Both the position numbers and the translations under genes were made by a program. Below, piece by piece: positions 24,671 through 32,751 of a DNA stretch of 51,614 nt. Origin of the DNA: Paenibacillus sp. Soil522 (GTDB lineage Bacteria > Bacillota > Bacilli > Paenibacillales > Paenibacillaceae); the NCBI RefSeq assembly GCF_001428245.1, contig NZ_LMRV01000044.1, forward strand, positions 225,537 through 277,150. Reading direction: 5' to 3'. The notes beneath the pieces are model-generated. The model ran no database searches and was not told where the DNA came from. It worked only from the letters and a program-made list of their open reading frames with translations. Position 1 is the first letter of the stretch, and every line of letters starts with the position of its first letter.

Positions 24671-25986
24671 TGAGTGAAGCAAATCGTAAGGTTCATTTGA
24701 ATGTATTTTTACGGGCAACGGGACATCATGCCGGCGCTTGGCGTCATAACGACTCCCATCCGGAGCTGGAGCTCGACATTGATTACTTAGGCCATCTGGC
24801 GATAATTGCCGAGCGCGGCAAGCTGGATTCCGTATTTCTCGCGGATGGCTATGCAGGTGGCGGAAGCAAGCTGGAGCCGTTTACGCTGCTATCGGCATTA
24901 GCCTCCGTAACCGAGCATATCGGCTTGATCGCAACGGTCGGAACGGTGTATAACGATCCTTTCCATGTAGCAAGACAATTTGCGTCGCTGGATCACATAA
25001 GCGGCGGCAGGGCAGGCTGGAACATCGTGACGGGCGCCGGCTCCGCAGCACATAATTTCAGCAGAGACGAACATCCCGAGCATGCCGAGCGCTATGAGAC
25101 GGGCGAAGAATTCGTTGAAGTCGTAAAGCAGCTTTGGGACAGCTGGGAGGACGACGCGCTTATTTTCGATAAGAAGGGCGGCAAATTAGTAGATCCGGAC
25201 AAGGTGCATGAGATCAACTTCAAAGGCCATACCTATTCGGTGAAGGGGCCGCTTAACATTCCCCGTCCGCCTCAGGGCTATCCGGTGCTCGTGCAGGCCG
25301 GCTCCTCCGAGCAGGGCAAGGAGCTTGCCGCCAAAACGGCGGAAGTTATTTTCACCGCGCAGCAGACCTTCGATGCGGGCCGCGAGTTTTACAGCGATGT
25401 GAAATCGCGTTTGGCCAAATACGGACGCACCGCTGACCAGCTCGTTATATTGCCGGGTCTTGCTCCGATCGTAGCCGATACGGAAGCGGAGGCGCGCGAC
25501 ATTGAGGAGGAGCTGCATTCGTTCGTGGATACGAAGCGGGCGCTGGATAGTTTATCCGAGAGATTCACCGTTAATCTGAACGACTATCCGCTTGATGCTC
25601 CGGTGCCGCTCGATAAGGCAAAGCCTGCCGAGGAGTTCAACGGCATCCGCAGCAGGCAGGAGGTTATTCTCGACGCGGCGCGCAGAGAAAATTTCACGGT
25701 TCGCCAGCTGCTTTACCGCAGCAATGGCGGACATGGTCATATTACGTTTACAGGCTCTGTCCTTCAGACGGCTGATTTAATCGAGAAATGGTTCAAAAAC
25801 CATGCGGCCGACGGCTTTAACGTCCTGCCGCAGCTGTTCCCGACGGGGCTCGAGACCTTTGTCGACAAGGTCATTCCCGAATTGCAAAACCGCGGCTTAT
25901 TCCGCACCGAGTACGAGGGAACGACTTTGCGCGAGAGCCTTGGCCTGAGGCGCCCGGCCAATACGCGGCATTTTCAACAAATATAA
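24670..25986 (+). CDS. NtaA/SnaA/DszA-family FMN-dependent monooxygenase A
   Basis: Protein of 438 residues of the luciferase-like superfamily, NtaA/SnaA/DszA branch. Such enzymes use reduced FMN and O2 to cleave C-S or C-N bonds, for example in sulfones, thioethers or aminopolycarboxylates. Visible blocks: HLNVFLRATGHHAGAWR, DSVFLADGY, DPFHVARQFASLDHISGGRA, GWNIVTGAGSAAHNF, PRPPQGYPVLVQAGSSEQG, and the C-terminal FNVLPQLFPTGLETFVDKV. It is cytoplasmic and needs a flavin reductase partner, perhaps the nitroreductase at 28814. The substrate is unknown; organosulfur is suggested by the neighbouring cysK and yezD. Confidence 0.88.
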   Translation: MSEANRKVHLNVFLRATGHHAGAWRHNDSHPELELDIDYLGHLAIIAERGKLDSVFLADGYAGGGSKLEPFTLLSALASVTEHIGLIATVGTVYNDPFHVARQFASLDHISGGRAGWNIVTGAGSAAHNFSRDEHPEHAERYETGEEFVEVVKQLWDSWEDDALIFDKKGGKLVDPDKVHEINFKGHTYSVKGPLNIPRPPQGYPVLVQAGSSEQGKELAAKTAEVIFTAQQTFDAGREFYSDVKSRLAKYGRTADQLVILPGLAPIVADTEAEARDIEEELHSFVDTKRALDSLSERFTVNLNDYPLDAPVPLDKAKPAEEFNGIRSRQEVILDAARRENFTVRQLLYRSNGGHGHITFTGSVLQTADLIEKWFKNHAADGFNVLPQLFPTGLETFVDKVIPELQNRGLFRTEYEGTTLRESLGLRRPANTRHFQQI

Positions 25987-26026
25987 CTTTATCCGCTATT
26001 AAACTACAGAAATGAGAGGATATACG

Positions 26027-27397
26027 ATGAGGAAGTTAGGGTCTGTTATGGCTATTTTAATTATATTTGCTTTGGTTGCTACTGGTTGCGGAGGCGGAGG
26101 CGGCAGCAATTCTCCTTCGGGCCAGAACGCAGCGGCGGATGCCGGGAGCAGTGCGCCAGAAAAAGCCGACTTCAAAAAGCTTGGCGACGAGCCGCTTACG
26201 CTTACGCTGTACAATACGGGCGCGACGTTCACGGACGTAGAGTTTGAGGCAATGATCGCCGGTCCGATCCATGCGAAGTATCCGAATGTGACGATCGAAC
26301 GCATTACGCCTGCCGCTACAACTACCGTGGAGGAAGTGCTGTCTACGCATGTGCCGGATATTTTATTCGGCAGCGTTTCGCAGAAAGTACTGCGCACAGG
26401 AGCATACGAGGATTTACGCGAGCTGATCAAGAGACATCATTTTGATGAAAGCCGCCTGAAACCGATCGCCTACAACTATATTAAGGAGATTACGAAGGGC
26501 AAAGGGGACGCCGTTCTTGCGCTTCCGTTTAACGTAAACCAGCATGTGCTTTATTACAATAAGGATATTTTCGATAAATTCGGTGTGCCTTATCCGACAG
26601 AAAAGCAGCTTACATGGGATGAAGCGGTTGAGCTTGGAGCGAAGCTGACAAGAACCGAAAATGGCGTTAACTTTATCGGACTTGTTGTAGATAACCTGAC
26701 CGGATTAGGCAAATCGCTGGGCTTGCCGTATCTGGACCGCGAAACGGGCCAGGCGGCGCTGGATACGCCGGAATGGCGGCGGGTGTTCGAGCTGCAGAAG
26801 AAAATTTTGGAAACTCCGGGCTACGTTACGCCGGACGGCACGTGGAACTGGACGCGCGACCACTTCATGAAGGATCAGAACATCGCAATGCGCGCCGCTT
26901 GGCTGGCAAACATGGTTGGTCCTTTGGAGGAGCTGCGCCAGCAGGGAGTGGAGTTTAACTGGGACATTACCCCGGTTCCTAACTTCAGCGATCAGCTGGG
27001 CAAAACGCGAGAAGCGCAAATCCATGCCATTGCCATTAACAGCCAAAGCAAGCACAAGGATGAAGCGTTCCAGGTTCTTGCGGAAATCTTATCGGACGAA
27101 GGCCAGCGCATTATTGCGAAAAACGGCCGTATCCCGGCGGTCATTAATCCGGATCTTCAAAAAGACTATGGTGCGGATATACCGGTGCTTCAAGGGAAAT
27201 CGGTACAAAACGTATTCCTCGGCGAGCCTTTACAAGAGCACTACATTCACCCTTATGAATCGGAAATCAGCGTGAGGCTGAGAGAGGCAACAGAGGATTT
27301 GGCGATTAACGGGCTGGATGTGAACTCGGCTATCCGCAAAGCGACGGATGCGATCAACAAGGATGTAGAGACGTTAAAAACAACGATAGGCCAATAA
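26027..27397 (+). CDS. Orphan ABC solute-binding lipoprotein
   Basis: Protein of about 456 residues with a lipoprotein signal (lipobox VATGC, Cys21), a Gly/Ser-rich linker and a family 1 binding domain (LTLTLYNTGATFTDVEFE, LPFNVNQHVLYYNKDIFDKFG, RAAWLANMVGPLEELR, AINSQSKHKDEAFQVLAE). ATG 26012 is in frame, but AGAGGA (26014-26019) is inside it and lies 7 bases before ATG 26027. It stands between monooxygenase genes with no permease or ATPase, so it must share transport components encoded elsewhere. It probably binds the organic compound that the monooxygenases degrade (inference). Confidence 0.85.
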   Translation: MRKLGSVMAILIIFALVATGCGGGGGSNSPSGQNAAADAGSSAPEKADFKKLGDEPLTLTLYNTGATFTDVEFEAMIAGPIHAKYPNVTIERITPAATTTVEEVLSTHVPDILFGSVSQKVLRTGAYEDLRELIKRHHFDESRLKPIAYNYIKEITKGKGDAVLALPFNVNQHVLYYNKDIFDKFGVPYPTEKQLTWDEAVELGAKLTRTENGVNFIGLVVDNLTGLGKSLGLPYLDRETGQAALDTPEWRRVFELQKKILETPGYVTPDGTWNWTRDHFMKDQNIAMRAAWLANMVGPLEELRQQGVEFNWDITPVPNFSDQLGKTREAQIHAIAINSQSKHKDEAFQVLAEILSDEGQRIIAKNGRIPAVINPDLQKDYGADIPVLQGKSVQNVFLGEPLQEHYIHPYESEISVRLREATEDLAINGLDVNSAIRKATDAINKDVETLKTTIGQ

Positions 27398-27417
27398 GCT
27401 TGGAGAGGGGATAAAAT

Positions 27418-28740
27418 ATGAGTCATTCGCAGCGTAAGTTGAATCTCAACGCCTTTTTGTTCGGAACCGGCCACCATGAGGCGTCATGGCGGCTTCCGGA
27501 GGCCGAGCCGGACCGCAATCTCGACTTTAAGCATGTGCTGCAAATCGTGCAGACGGCGGAGCGGGGATTGATGGATTCCGTGTTTTTGGCAGACGGATAT
27601 TCCGGCCGCTCCAATAAGCTGGAGCCCTTTACGGAGCTGGCTGCACTTGCGAGCAGGACGAAGCATATCGGCCTGATCGCTACCGTCGGCACAACCTATA
27701 ACGAGCCGTTTCACGTTGCGCGCAAATTTGCATCCTTGGATCACATTAGCAAAGGGAGAGCGGGCTGGAACATCGTTACGGGCGCCGGATCGGCAGCGCA
27801 TAATTTCGGCAGAGATGAGCATCCGGATCATGCGCTCCGCTATGAAGAAGCGGATGAATTCGTGGAGGTTGCCAAGCAGCTATGGGATAGCTGGGAGGAT
27901 GAGGCGGTCATTAACGATAAGGCGGCGGGTACCCGCATCGTGAAGGATAAAGTCCATACGATCGATTACAAGGGAAAATATTATTCGGTGAAGGGCCCGC
28001 TTAACATTGCCCGTCCGCCGCAGGGCTATCCGGTGCTCGTGCAAGCGGGATCCTCGGAGAGCGGCAAGGAATTTGCGGCCAAGGTGGCGGAAGTTATTTT
28101 CACTGCTCATCAGAGCATTGAAAGCGCGCAGGCCTTCTACCAGGATGTCAAAGCAAGGCTGCCGAAATACGGCAGAACAGCTGACCAGCTGAAGATTTTG
28201 CCGGGCATTAGCCCGATTCTTGCCGATACGGCAGAAGAGGCGCGGGAAATCGAGAATGAATTGTTCGAGTATGTAAATAAAGACGGCGCGGTTAAACGAT
28301 TGTCGGAGCGATTGGGGCTTGATTTATCGGATCATCCGCTCGATAAGCCGCTTTCGCTGGACGGCGTGAGAGAAACGGAGGAGGTGAACGGCAATAAGAG
28401 CCGGCATCAGCTCATACTGGATCTCGTTCGCCATGAGCATTTGACGCTGAAGCAGCTTATTAATCGTTTGGCGGGAGCAAGGGGACATTTTACTTTTACC
28501 GGCACGCCCCTTCAGCTTGCAGACGTAATCGAAACGTGGTTTCTTAACGGAGCTGCCGACGGATTTAACGTCATGCCGCAAATTTATCCGAGCGGACTTA
28601 CGCAATTCGTAGATAAGGTCATTCCAGAGCTGCAAAACCGCGGCTTGTTCCGGACGGAATATGAGGGAGCATCCTTACGCGAGCGTCTTGGCTTGAAGAG
28701 ACCTGCCAATGTCCGCTTCGAGACTAAAGCTATTTTATAG
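27418..28740 (+). CDS. NtaA/SnaA/DszA-family FMN-dependent monooxygenase B
   Basis: Protein of 440 residues, paralogue of the enzymes at 24670 and 29605 and the closest intact relative of the pseudogene at 23685 (shared GNKSRHQLILDL-type and ETWF-x-x-GAADGFNVMPQ blocks). It keeps all family blocks: LNLNAFLFGTGHHEASWR, SVFLADGYSGRSNKLEPF, FASLDHISKGRAGWN and PQGYPVLVQAGSSESG. It starts 20 bases after the binding-protein stop behind GGAGAGGGG. It probably oxidises a related sulfur or nitrogen compound; the paralogues may differ in substrate range. Confidence 0.88.
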   Translation: MSHSQRKLNLNAFLFGTGHHEASWRLPEAEPDRNLDFKHVLQIVQTAERGLMDSVFLADGYSGRSNKLEPFTELAALASRTKHIGLIATVGTTYNEPFHVARKFASLDHISKGRAGWNIVTGAGSAAHNFGRDEHPDHALRYEEADEFVEVAKQLWDSWEDEAVINDKAAGTRIVKDKVHTIDYKGKYYSVKGPLNIARPPQGYPVLVQAGSSESGKEFAAKVAEVIFTAHQSIESAQAFYQDVKARLPKYGRTADQLKILPGISPILADTAEEAREIENELFEYVNKDGAVKRLSERLGLDLSDHPLDKPLSLDGVRETEEVNGNKSRHQLILDLVRHEHLTLKQLINRLAGARGHFTFTGTPLQLADVIETWFLNGAADGFNVMPQIYPSGLTQFVDKVIPELQNRGLFRTEYEGASLRERLGLKRPANVRFETKAIL

Positions 28741-28813
28741 GAGAAAAATTACACATGAATAAGCTAACTACATTAGGCGATAAGTAGCCCGGTAAAGAAA
28801 AGGAGGAGAACCG

Positions 28814-29566
28814 ATGAACGAAGTAATCGATTTATTAAAAAAGCACCGCTCGATTCGTAAATATAAGCCGGAGCCGATTCCCGATTCCCATTTGGAGCAA
28901 ATATTATATGCTGCCCAAGCAGCCTCAACCTCCTCGAACATTCAAGCTTACAGCGTAGTGGCTGTTAAAGACCCGGAACGGAAGCGGAAATTCGCAGAAC
29001 TTGCGGGAAATCAGCAGCATATCGCCCAAAGTCCCGTCTTTCTCGTATGGTGCGCGGATTTGAAAAAAATCAGCATTGCGGCGAATTTGCATGAGGATGT
29101 GGAGCTTCACCAAAATGTTGAGCTGTTTCTTCTCGGTACGATCGATGCCACTTTGGCTGCGCAAAACGCGGCAATTGCCGCGGAGTCGCTTGGCTACGGG
29201 ATGGTTTATATCGGAGGAATCCGGAACAATCCGCAAGGAGTTACCGATTTGCTGGAGCTGCCGCCGCTCGTATATCCGGTATTCGGCATGTGCGTAGGCG
29301 TTCCGGATCAAGAGCCCGATATTCGTCCCCGATTACCGGTTGCGGCTGTCTATCACAAAGAGGTGTATAAAGAGGAAGGGCTGGAGAGCGAAATAAAAGC
29401 TTATGACGATATCACGCGCGTATACTACGCGACCCGCAAGGGCGGCGGCAAAGGCGGAGAGCAGGAAACGAAATGGTCGCGCGAAATGCTGAGAAGGTTT
29501 AAGGCGAATCGGCTTCGCGGCCATCTCCATGATTTCCTCGTTGGTCAAGGCTTTCGATTGAAATAA
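28814..29566 (+). CDS. NfsA/FRP-type nitroreductase or flavin reductase
   Basis: Protein of 250 residues of the nitroreductase fold. It has the N-terminal HRSIRKYKPEPIP motif, the FMN-binding AASTSSNIQAYSVV, then NAAIAAESLGYGMVYIGGIRNNP, and the C-terminal SREMLRRFKANRLRGHLHDFL typical of NfsA/FRP enzymes. These use NAD(P)H and FMN. In this operon it is the best candidate to supply reduced FMN to the monooxygenases. AAAAGGAGGAG lies 6 bases before ATG 28814. The 73 bases before it hold only a ten-codon frame (28755) of doubtful meaning. Confidence 0.87.
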   Translation: MNEVIDLLKKHRSIRKYKPEPIPDSHLEQILYAAQAASTSSNIQAYSVVAVKDPERKRKFAELAGNQQHIAQSPVFLVWCADLKKISIAANLHEDVELHQNVELFLLGTIDATLAAQNAAIAAESLGYGMVYIGGIRNNPQGVTDLLELPPLVYPVFGMCVGVPDQEPDIRPRLPVAAVYHKEVYKEEGLESEIKAYDDITRVYYATRKGGGKGGEQETKWSREMLRRFKANRLRGHLHDFLVGQGFRLK

Positions 29567-29604
29567 CCTTTTTTTATGATCTGAATGAAAATGAGGGTTG
29601 ACAA

Positions 29605-30972
29605 ATGAGTGATGCAAAACGGGACAAGAAAGCACATTTTAACGTATTTTTACGGGGCGCAGGGCATCATTCAGCAGCTTGGAAGCATCCGGATTCAAGC
29701 CCAAAGGAAGATTTGGATTTGGATTATTACGCAAACATAGCAAAAATTGCGGAAAGAGGGCTGTTCGATTCCTTGTTTACAGCGGACAACTATTCCGGTC
29801 TCGGCAGGAGGCTTGAGCCGTTTACGCTGCTCTCCGGCCTGGCTGCGCTAACGAAGCATGTCGGTCTGATTGCAACAGTCAGCACAACGTACAATGATCC
29901 TTTTCATGTGGCAAGGAAGTTTGCCTCGCTGGATCATATCAGCAAGGGCAGAGCAGCATGGAATATCGTAACGGGCCATTCGCAAACCGATGCCGAAAAC
30001 TTCAATAAGCCCGAGCATCCCGAAGTGACGAAGCGTTATGAAATTGGCGACGAATTCGTCGAAGTAACGAAGCAGTTGTGGGACAGCTGGGAAGAGGATG
30101 CGCTTATCTATGACAGAGAAACGGAGGTCACGTTAGATACGAGCAAGGTGCATGAAATTAACTTTAAGGGCAAGTACCACTCCGTGAAGGGTCCGCTCAA
30201 CATTCCGCGTCCGCCGCAGGGCTATCCCGTACTGGTTCAAGCGGGCTCCTCGGAAAGCGGCAAGGAGCTGGCAGCCAAAACGGCGGAGGTGATTTTTACG
30301 GCGCAGCAAACGTTAGGCGCCGCGCAAGCGTTTTATGCGGATGTAAAGGCGAGATTGCAAAAGTATGGACGATCGCCGCATCAGTTGCTCATTATGCCCG
30401 GGCTCAGCCCCATCGCAGCCGATACGGAAGCGGAAGCGCGGGATATCGAGGACGAGTTTAATTCGTTGTTGAATCCGAAGCAAGCGCTGAAGCGTTTGTC
30501 CAACTATTTTACGGTCGACCTGTCGGAGTATCCGCTCGATAGTCTAGTTCCGATTGACAAAGCAAAGCCTTATGGAACGATTACGACCGGCATTACAAGC
30601 CGTCAGGAGGTCGTGGTCGATGCTGCTAAACGCAACAAAATGACGATTCGTCAGTTCCTTGCCCGCAGCGCTGCTGCTCACGGACATGTATCGTTTACCG
30701 GCTCCGTTATCCAGACAGCGGATTTCATCGAAAGCTGGATTAGAAATAACGGCGCTGACGGCTTTAACATTTTGCCTCATATTTATTACAGCGGCTTTGA
30801 AACCTTCGTGGATAAGGTTATTCCCGAGCTGCAAAACCGCGGACTCTTCCGTACGGCATATGAAGGCAGGACGCTCCGGGAAAATTTGGGGCTGGCTAAG
30901 CCGGAAAATAAACATAAAGCGATTTGGGCTTTAGGTAAGGATGCCGGACAGCTAAAATCGCAAAACGGTTAA
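29605..30972 (+). CDS. NtaA/SnaA/DszA-family FMN-dependent monooxygenase C
   Basis: Protein of 455 residues, third intact paralogue and the most divergent of the set: DSLFTADNYSGLGRRLEPF instead of SVFLADGY, and NIVTGHSQTDAENFNKPEH in place of the GAGSAAHNF block. It keeps HFNVFLRGAGHHSAAWK, FASLDHISKGRAAWN, PRPPQGYPVLVQAGSSESG and the C-terminal GFNILPHIYYSGFETFVD. A different substrate-pocket loop suggests a different substrate. It is in the same operon, 38 bases after the nitroreductase. Confidence 0.88.
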   Translation: MSDAKRDKKAHFNVFLRGAGHHSAAWKHPDSSPKEDLDLDYYANIAKIAERGLFDSLFTADNYSGLGRRLEPFTLLSGLAALTKHVGLIATVSTTYNDPFHVARKFASLDHISKGRAAWNIVTGHSQTDAENFNKPEHPEVTKRYEIGDEFVEVTKQLWDSWEEDALIYDRETEVTLDTSKVHEINFKGKYHSVKGPLNIPRPPQGYPVLVQAGSSESGKELAAKTAEVIFTAQQTLGAAQAFYADVKARLQKYGRSPHQLLIMPGLSPIAADTEAEARDIEDEFNSLLNPKQALKRLSNYFTVDLSEYPLDSLVPIDKAKPYGTITTGITSRQEVVVDAAKRNKMTIRQFLARSAAAHGHVSFTGSVIQTADFIESWIRNNGADGFNILPHIYYSGFETFVDKVIPELQNRGLFRTAYEGRTLRENLGLAKPENKHKAIWALGKDAGQLKSQNG

Positions 30973-31008
30973 CCAAAATTATTAGTCATATTAGAGGAGG
31001 CTATTAAA

Positions 31009-31983
31009 ATGTCAGTTAAATATCGGAATTTGGGTGCAAGCGGCCTTAAGGTCAGCGAAATCAGTCTTGGAAGCTGGCTGACCTACGGCGGTTATGTGGA
31101 ACGGGAAAACGCGGTGAAGTCGATTCAGAAGGCATATGAATTAGGCATTAATTTCTTTGACACGGCAAACGTATACGCGAAGGGAGAGGCGGAGAAGGTA
31201 GTTGGAGAAACGCTTCGCGCTTATCCCCGTGAATCTTACGTGCTCGCAACGAAGGTTTACGGCAAAATCGGCGACGGACCGAATGACCGCGGCCTCTCCC
31301 GCAAGCATGTTATCGAATCGGCGAACGCAAGCCTGAAGCGCCTTGGAGCCGAGTATGTGGATATTTTCTACAGCCACCGCTTCGATACGGAGACGCCGCT
31401 GGAAGAAACGCTCCGCGCCTTCGAGGACTTGGTCAGGCAGGGCAAGGTTCATTATGTAGGGGTCAGCGAATGGACTGCGGCGCAAATTACCGAAGCCTTT
31501 GCGATTGCCGACAAGTATTTGTTAGACCGTATCGTCGTTAACCAGCCGATCTATAATTTGTTTGAGCGCTATATCGAGAAGGAGATTATACCGCTAGGCA
31601 TCAAAAAAGGCTTCGGTCAAGTTGTGTTTTCGCCTCTTGCGCAAGGACTGCTCACAGGCAAATACGGAGCGAATCATCAGGTGCCTGACGAATCCCGCGC
31701 GGCGAAGCATGAAAACTTTAAAAATAAAATTACAGAGGAGAAGCTGGCGAAGGTTGAGCAGTTGAATGGGATCGCCTCCGAGCTTGATATTACGGTCGGC
31801 CAGCTGGCTCTCGCTTGGATTTTGCGTCAGCCTAACGTATCCAGCGCTTTGGTCGGCGCGAGCCGTCCGGAGCAGATTGAAGAAAACGTGAAGGCGTCGG
31901 GCATCGAGCTTGACGAACATACGCTAGAGCGTATCTCGGCTGTTATCGATAATGATCCTGTTACTTCCAGAGGAAGCTTCTAA
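31009..31983 (+). CDS. Aldo/keto reductase
   Basis: Protein of 324 residues, full length for the (alpha/beta)8 aldo/keto reductases of the YhdN / Kv-beta-like branch. The catalytic tetrad appears in FFDTANVYAKGEAE (Asp, Tyr), ATKVYGK (Lys) and FYSHRFD (His). The NADPH-binding end is SSALVGASRPEQIEENV. It would reduce an aldehyde or ketone released by the monooxygenases, or recycle cofactor (inference). It is the last gene of the operon before a terminator and the intact paralogue of the pseudogene at 10569. AGAGGAGG lies 7 bases before the start. Confidence 0.9.
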   Translation: MSVKYRNLGASGLKVSEISLGSWLTYGGYVERENAVKSIQKAYELGINFFDTANVYAKGEAEKVVGETLRAYPRESYVLATKVYGKIGDGPNDRGLSRKHVIESANASLKRLGAEYVDIFYSHRFDTETPLEETLRAFEDLVRQGKVHYVGVSEWTAAQITEAFAIADKYLLDRIVVNQPIYNLFERYIEKEIIPLGIKKGFGQVVFSPLAQGLLTGKYGANHQVPDESRAAKHENFKNKITEEKLAKVEQLNGIASELDITVGQLALAWILRQPNVSSALVGASRPEQIEENVKASGIELDEHTLERISAVIDNDPVTSRGSF

Positions 31984-32005
31984 ATTCATTTGGCCATGAT
32001 CACAC

Positions 32006-32043
32006 AAAATCCAGTAAAGTACGATTATTTACTGGGTTTTTTC
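32006..32043 (+). terminator. Terminator of the monooxygenase operon
   Basis: Stem AAAATCCAGTAAA / TTTACTGGGTTTT (32006-32018, 32028-32040; one G-T pair), then a T run. Confidence 0.85.
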
Positions 32044-32089
32044 ATGGAAAAAAATCCGGCTGCGAACGATGTGGATTTCGTAACAAGTA

Positions 32090-32142
32090 TTGCCAATTAA
32101 CGATATATCGTATAGTATTTAAAGTAATACGATATATCGTTA
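32090..32142 (+). promoter_or_regulatory. padR promoter with long inverted-repeat operator
   Basis: TAACGATATATCGTAT (32098-32113) and its exact reverse complement ATACGATATATCGTTA (32127-32142) are separated by 13 bases. Each half also contains the palindrome CGATATATCG. A promoter TTGCCA (32090-32095), 17 bases, TAGTAT (32113-32118) lies across the first half, and the second half ends just before the padR ribosome site GGAGGAG. Binding of the PadR protein here would block its own operon. Confidence 0.8.
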
Positions 32143-32160
32143 ACGGAGGAGAGAACAGAA

Positions 32161-32751
32161 ATGACGGATGAATGGCAGCCAGAGGAACGATTGTTTTTGC
32201 ATCATGCCAATGAAAGGGAAGTTTACGGTTCAGGCAGACGGTATTTTAGCCGCGGCGGGGTGAAATATGCTTTGCTGGAGCTGCTAGAGCAGGAGAGCAT
32301 GCATGGCTATCAAATGATGAAGGCGCTTGAGGATCAATCGGGAGGCACTTACAAGCCGAGTGCCGGCTCGATATATCCTACCCTGCAAATGCTGCGGGAT
32401 CAGGGACTGGTGGAGTCCTCCAAGCAGGACGGCAAGAAAATATTTGAAATTACGGATAACGGTCGGGCTTATTTGCTTGAAGAGAAGGAAGCTGCCGTTA
32501 ACGGGCCCGACCGCCGGGAGCAAGGCTGGGCAGAGGAGGATGGCGCCCCATGTGACCGGAACAAGCCGAACCGTCGGTTAACTCCGGCCGGCAAAGAGCT
32601 GCTGCATTTGCTGAAGGCGGCAGAACGGGCCGTCGTGAGCGACGGGAGCAAGGCTGCGCAATTGCGGGCCATCCTCGGTAGTCTGCGTCTCTCGCTTCGC
32701 CAAATCGCGGCGGATGCGGAAAGCGGCAGCAAAGAGGGTGAACAAACATGA
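32161..32751 (+). CDS. PadR-family transcriptional repressor
   Basis: Protein of 196 residues. The winged helix-turn-helix spans about 37-105 (KYALLELLEQESMHGYQMMKAL, SAGSIYPTLQMLRDQGLV, FEITDNGRAYL), as in PadR repressors. The C-terminal part is more variable and rich in Arg/Ala, probably for dimerisation. It heads an operon with three ABC exporters, so it should repress them until a toxic ligand binds. The operator at 32098-32142 supports autoregulation. The stop overlaps the next start as ATGA. Confidence 0.9.
   Translation: MTDEWQPEERLFLHHANEREVYGSGRRYFSRGGVKYALLELLEQESMHGYQMMKALEDQSGGTYKPSAGSIYPTLQMLRDQGLVESSKQDGKKIFEITDNGRAYLLEEKEAAVNGPDRREQGWAEEDGAPCDRNKPNRRLTPAGKELLHLLKAAERAVVSDGSKAAQLRAILGSLRLSLRQIAADAESGSKEGEQT

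Noticed and set aside
28755..28787. Ten-codon ORF (MNKLTTLGDK) between a monooxygenase and the nitroreductase
   Set aside because: It has a ribosome-like GGAGAAA upstream but is too short, without informative codons or hairpin. It may be a leftover of a gene start; not supported as a feature.
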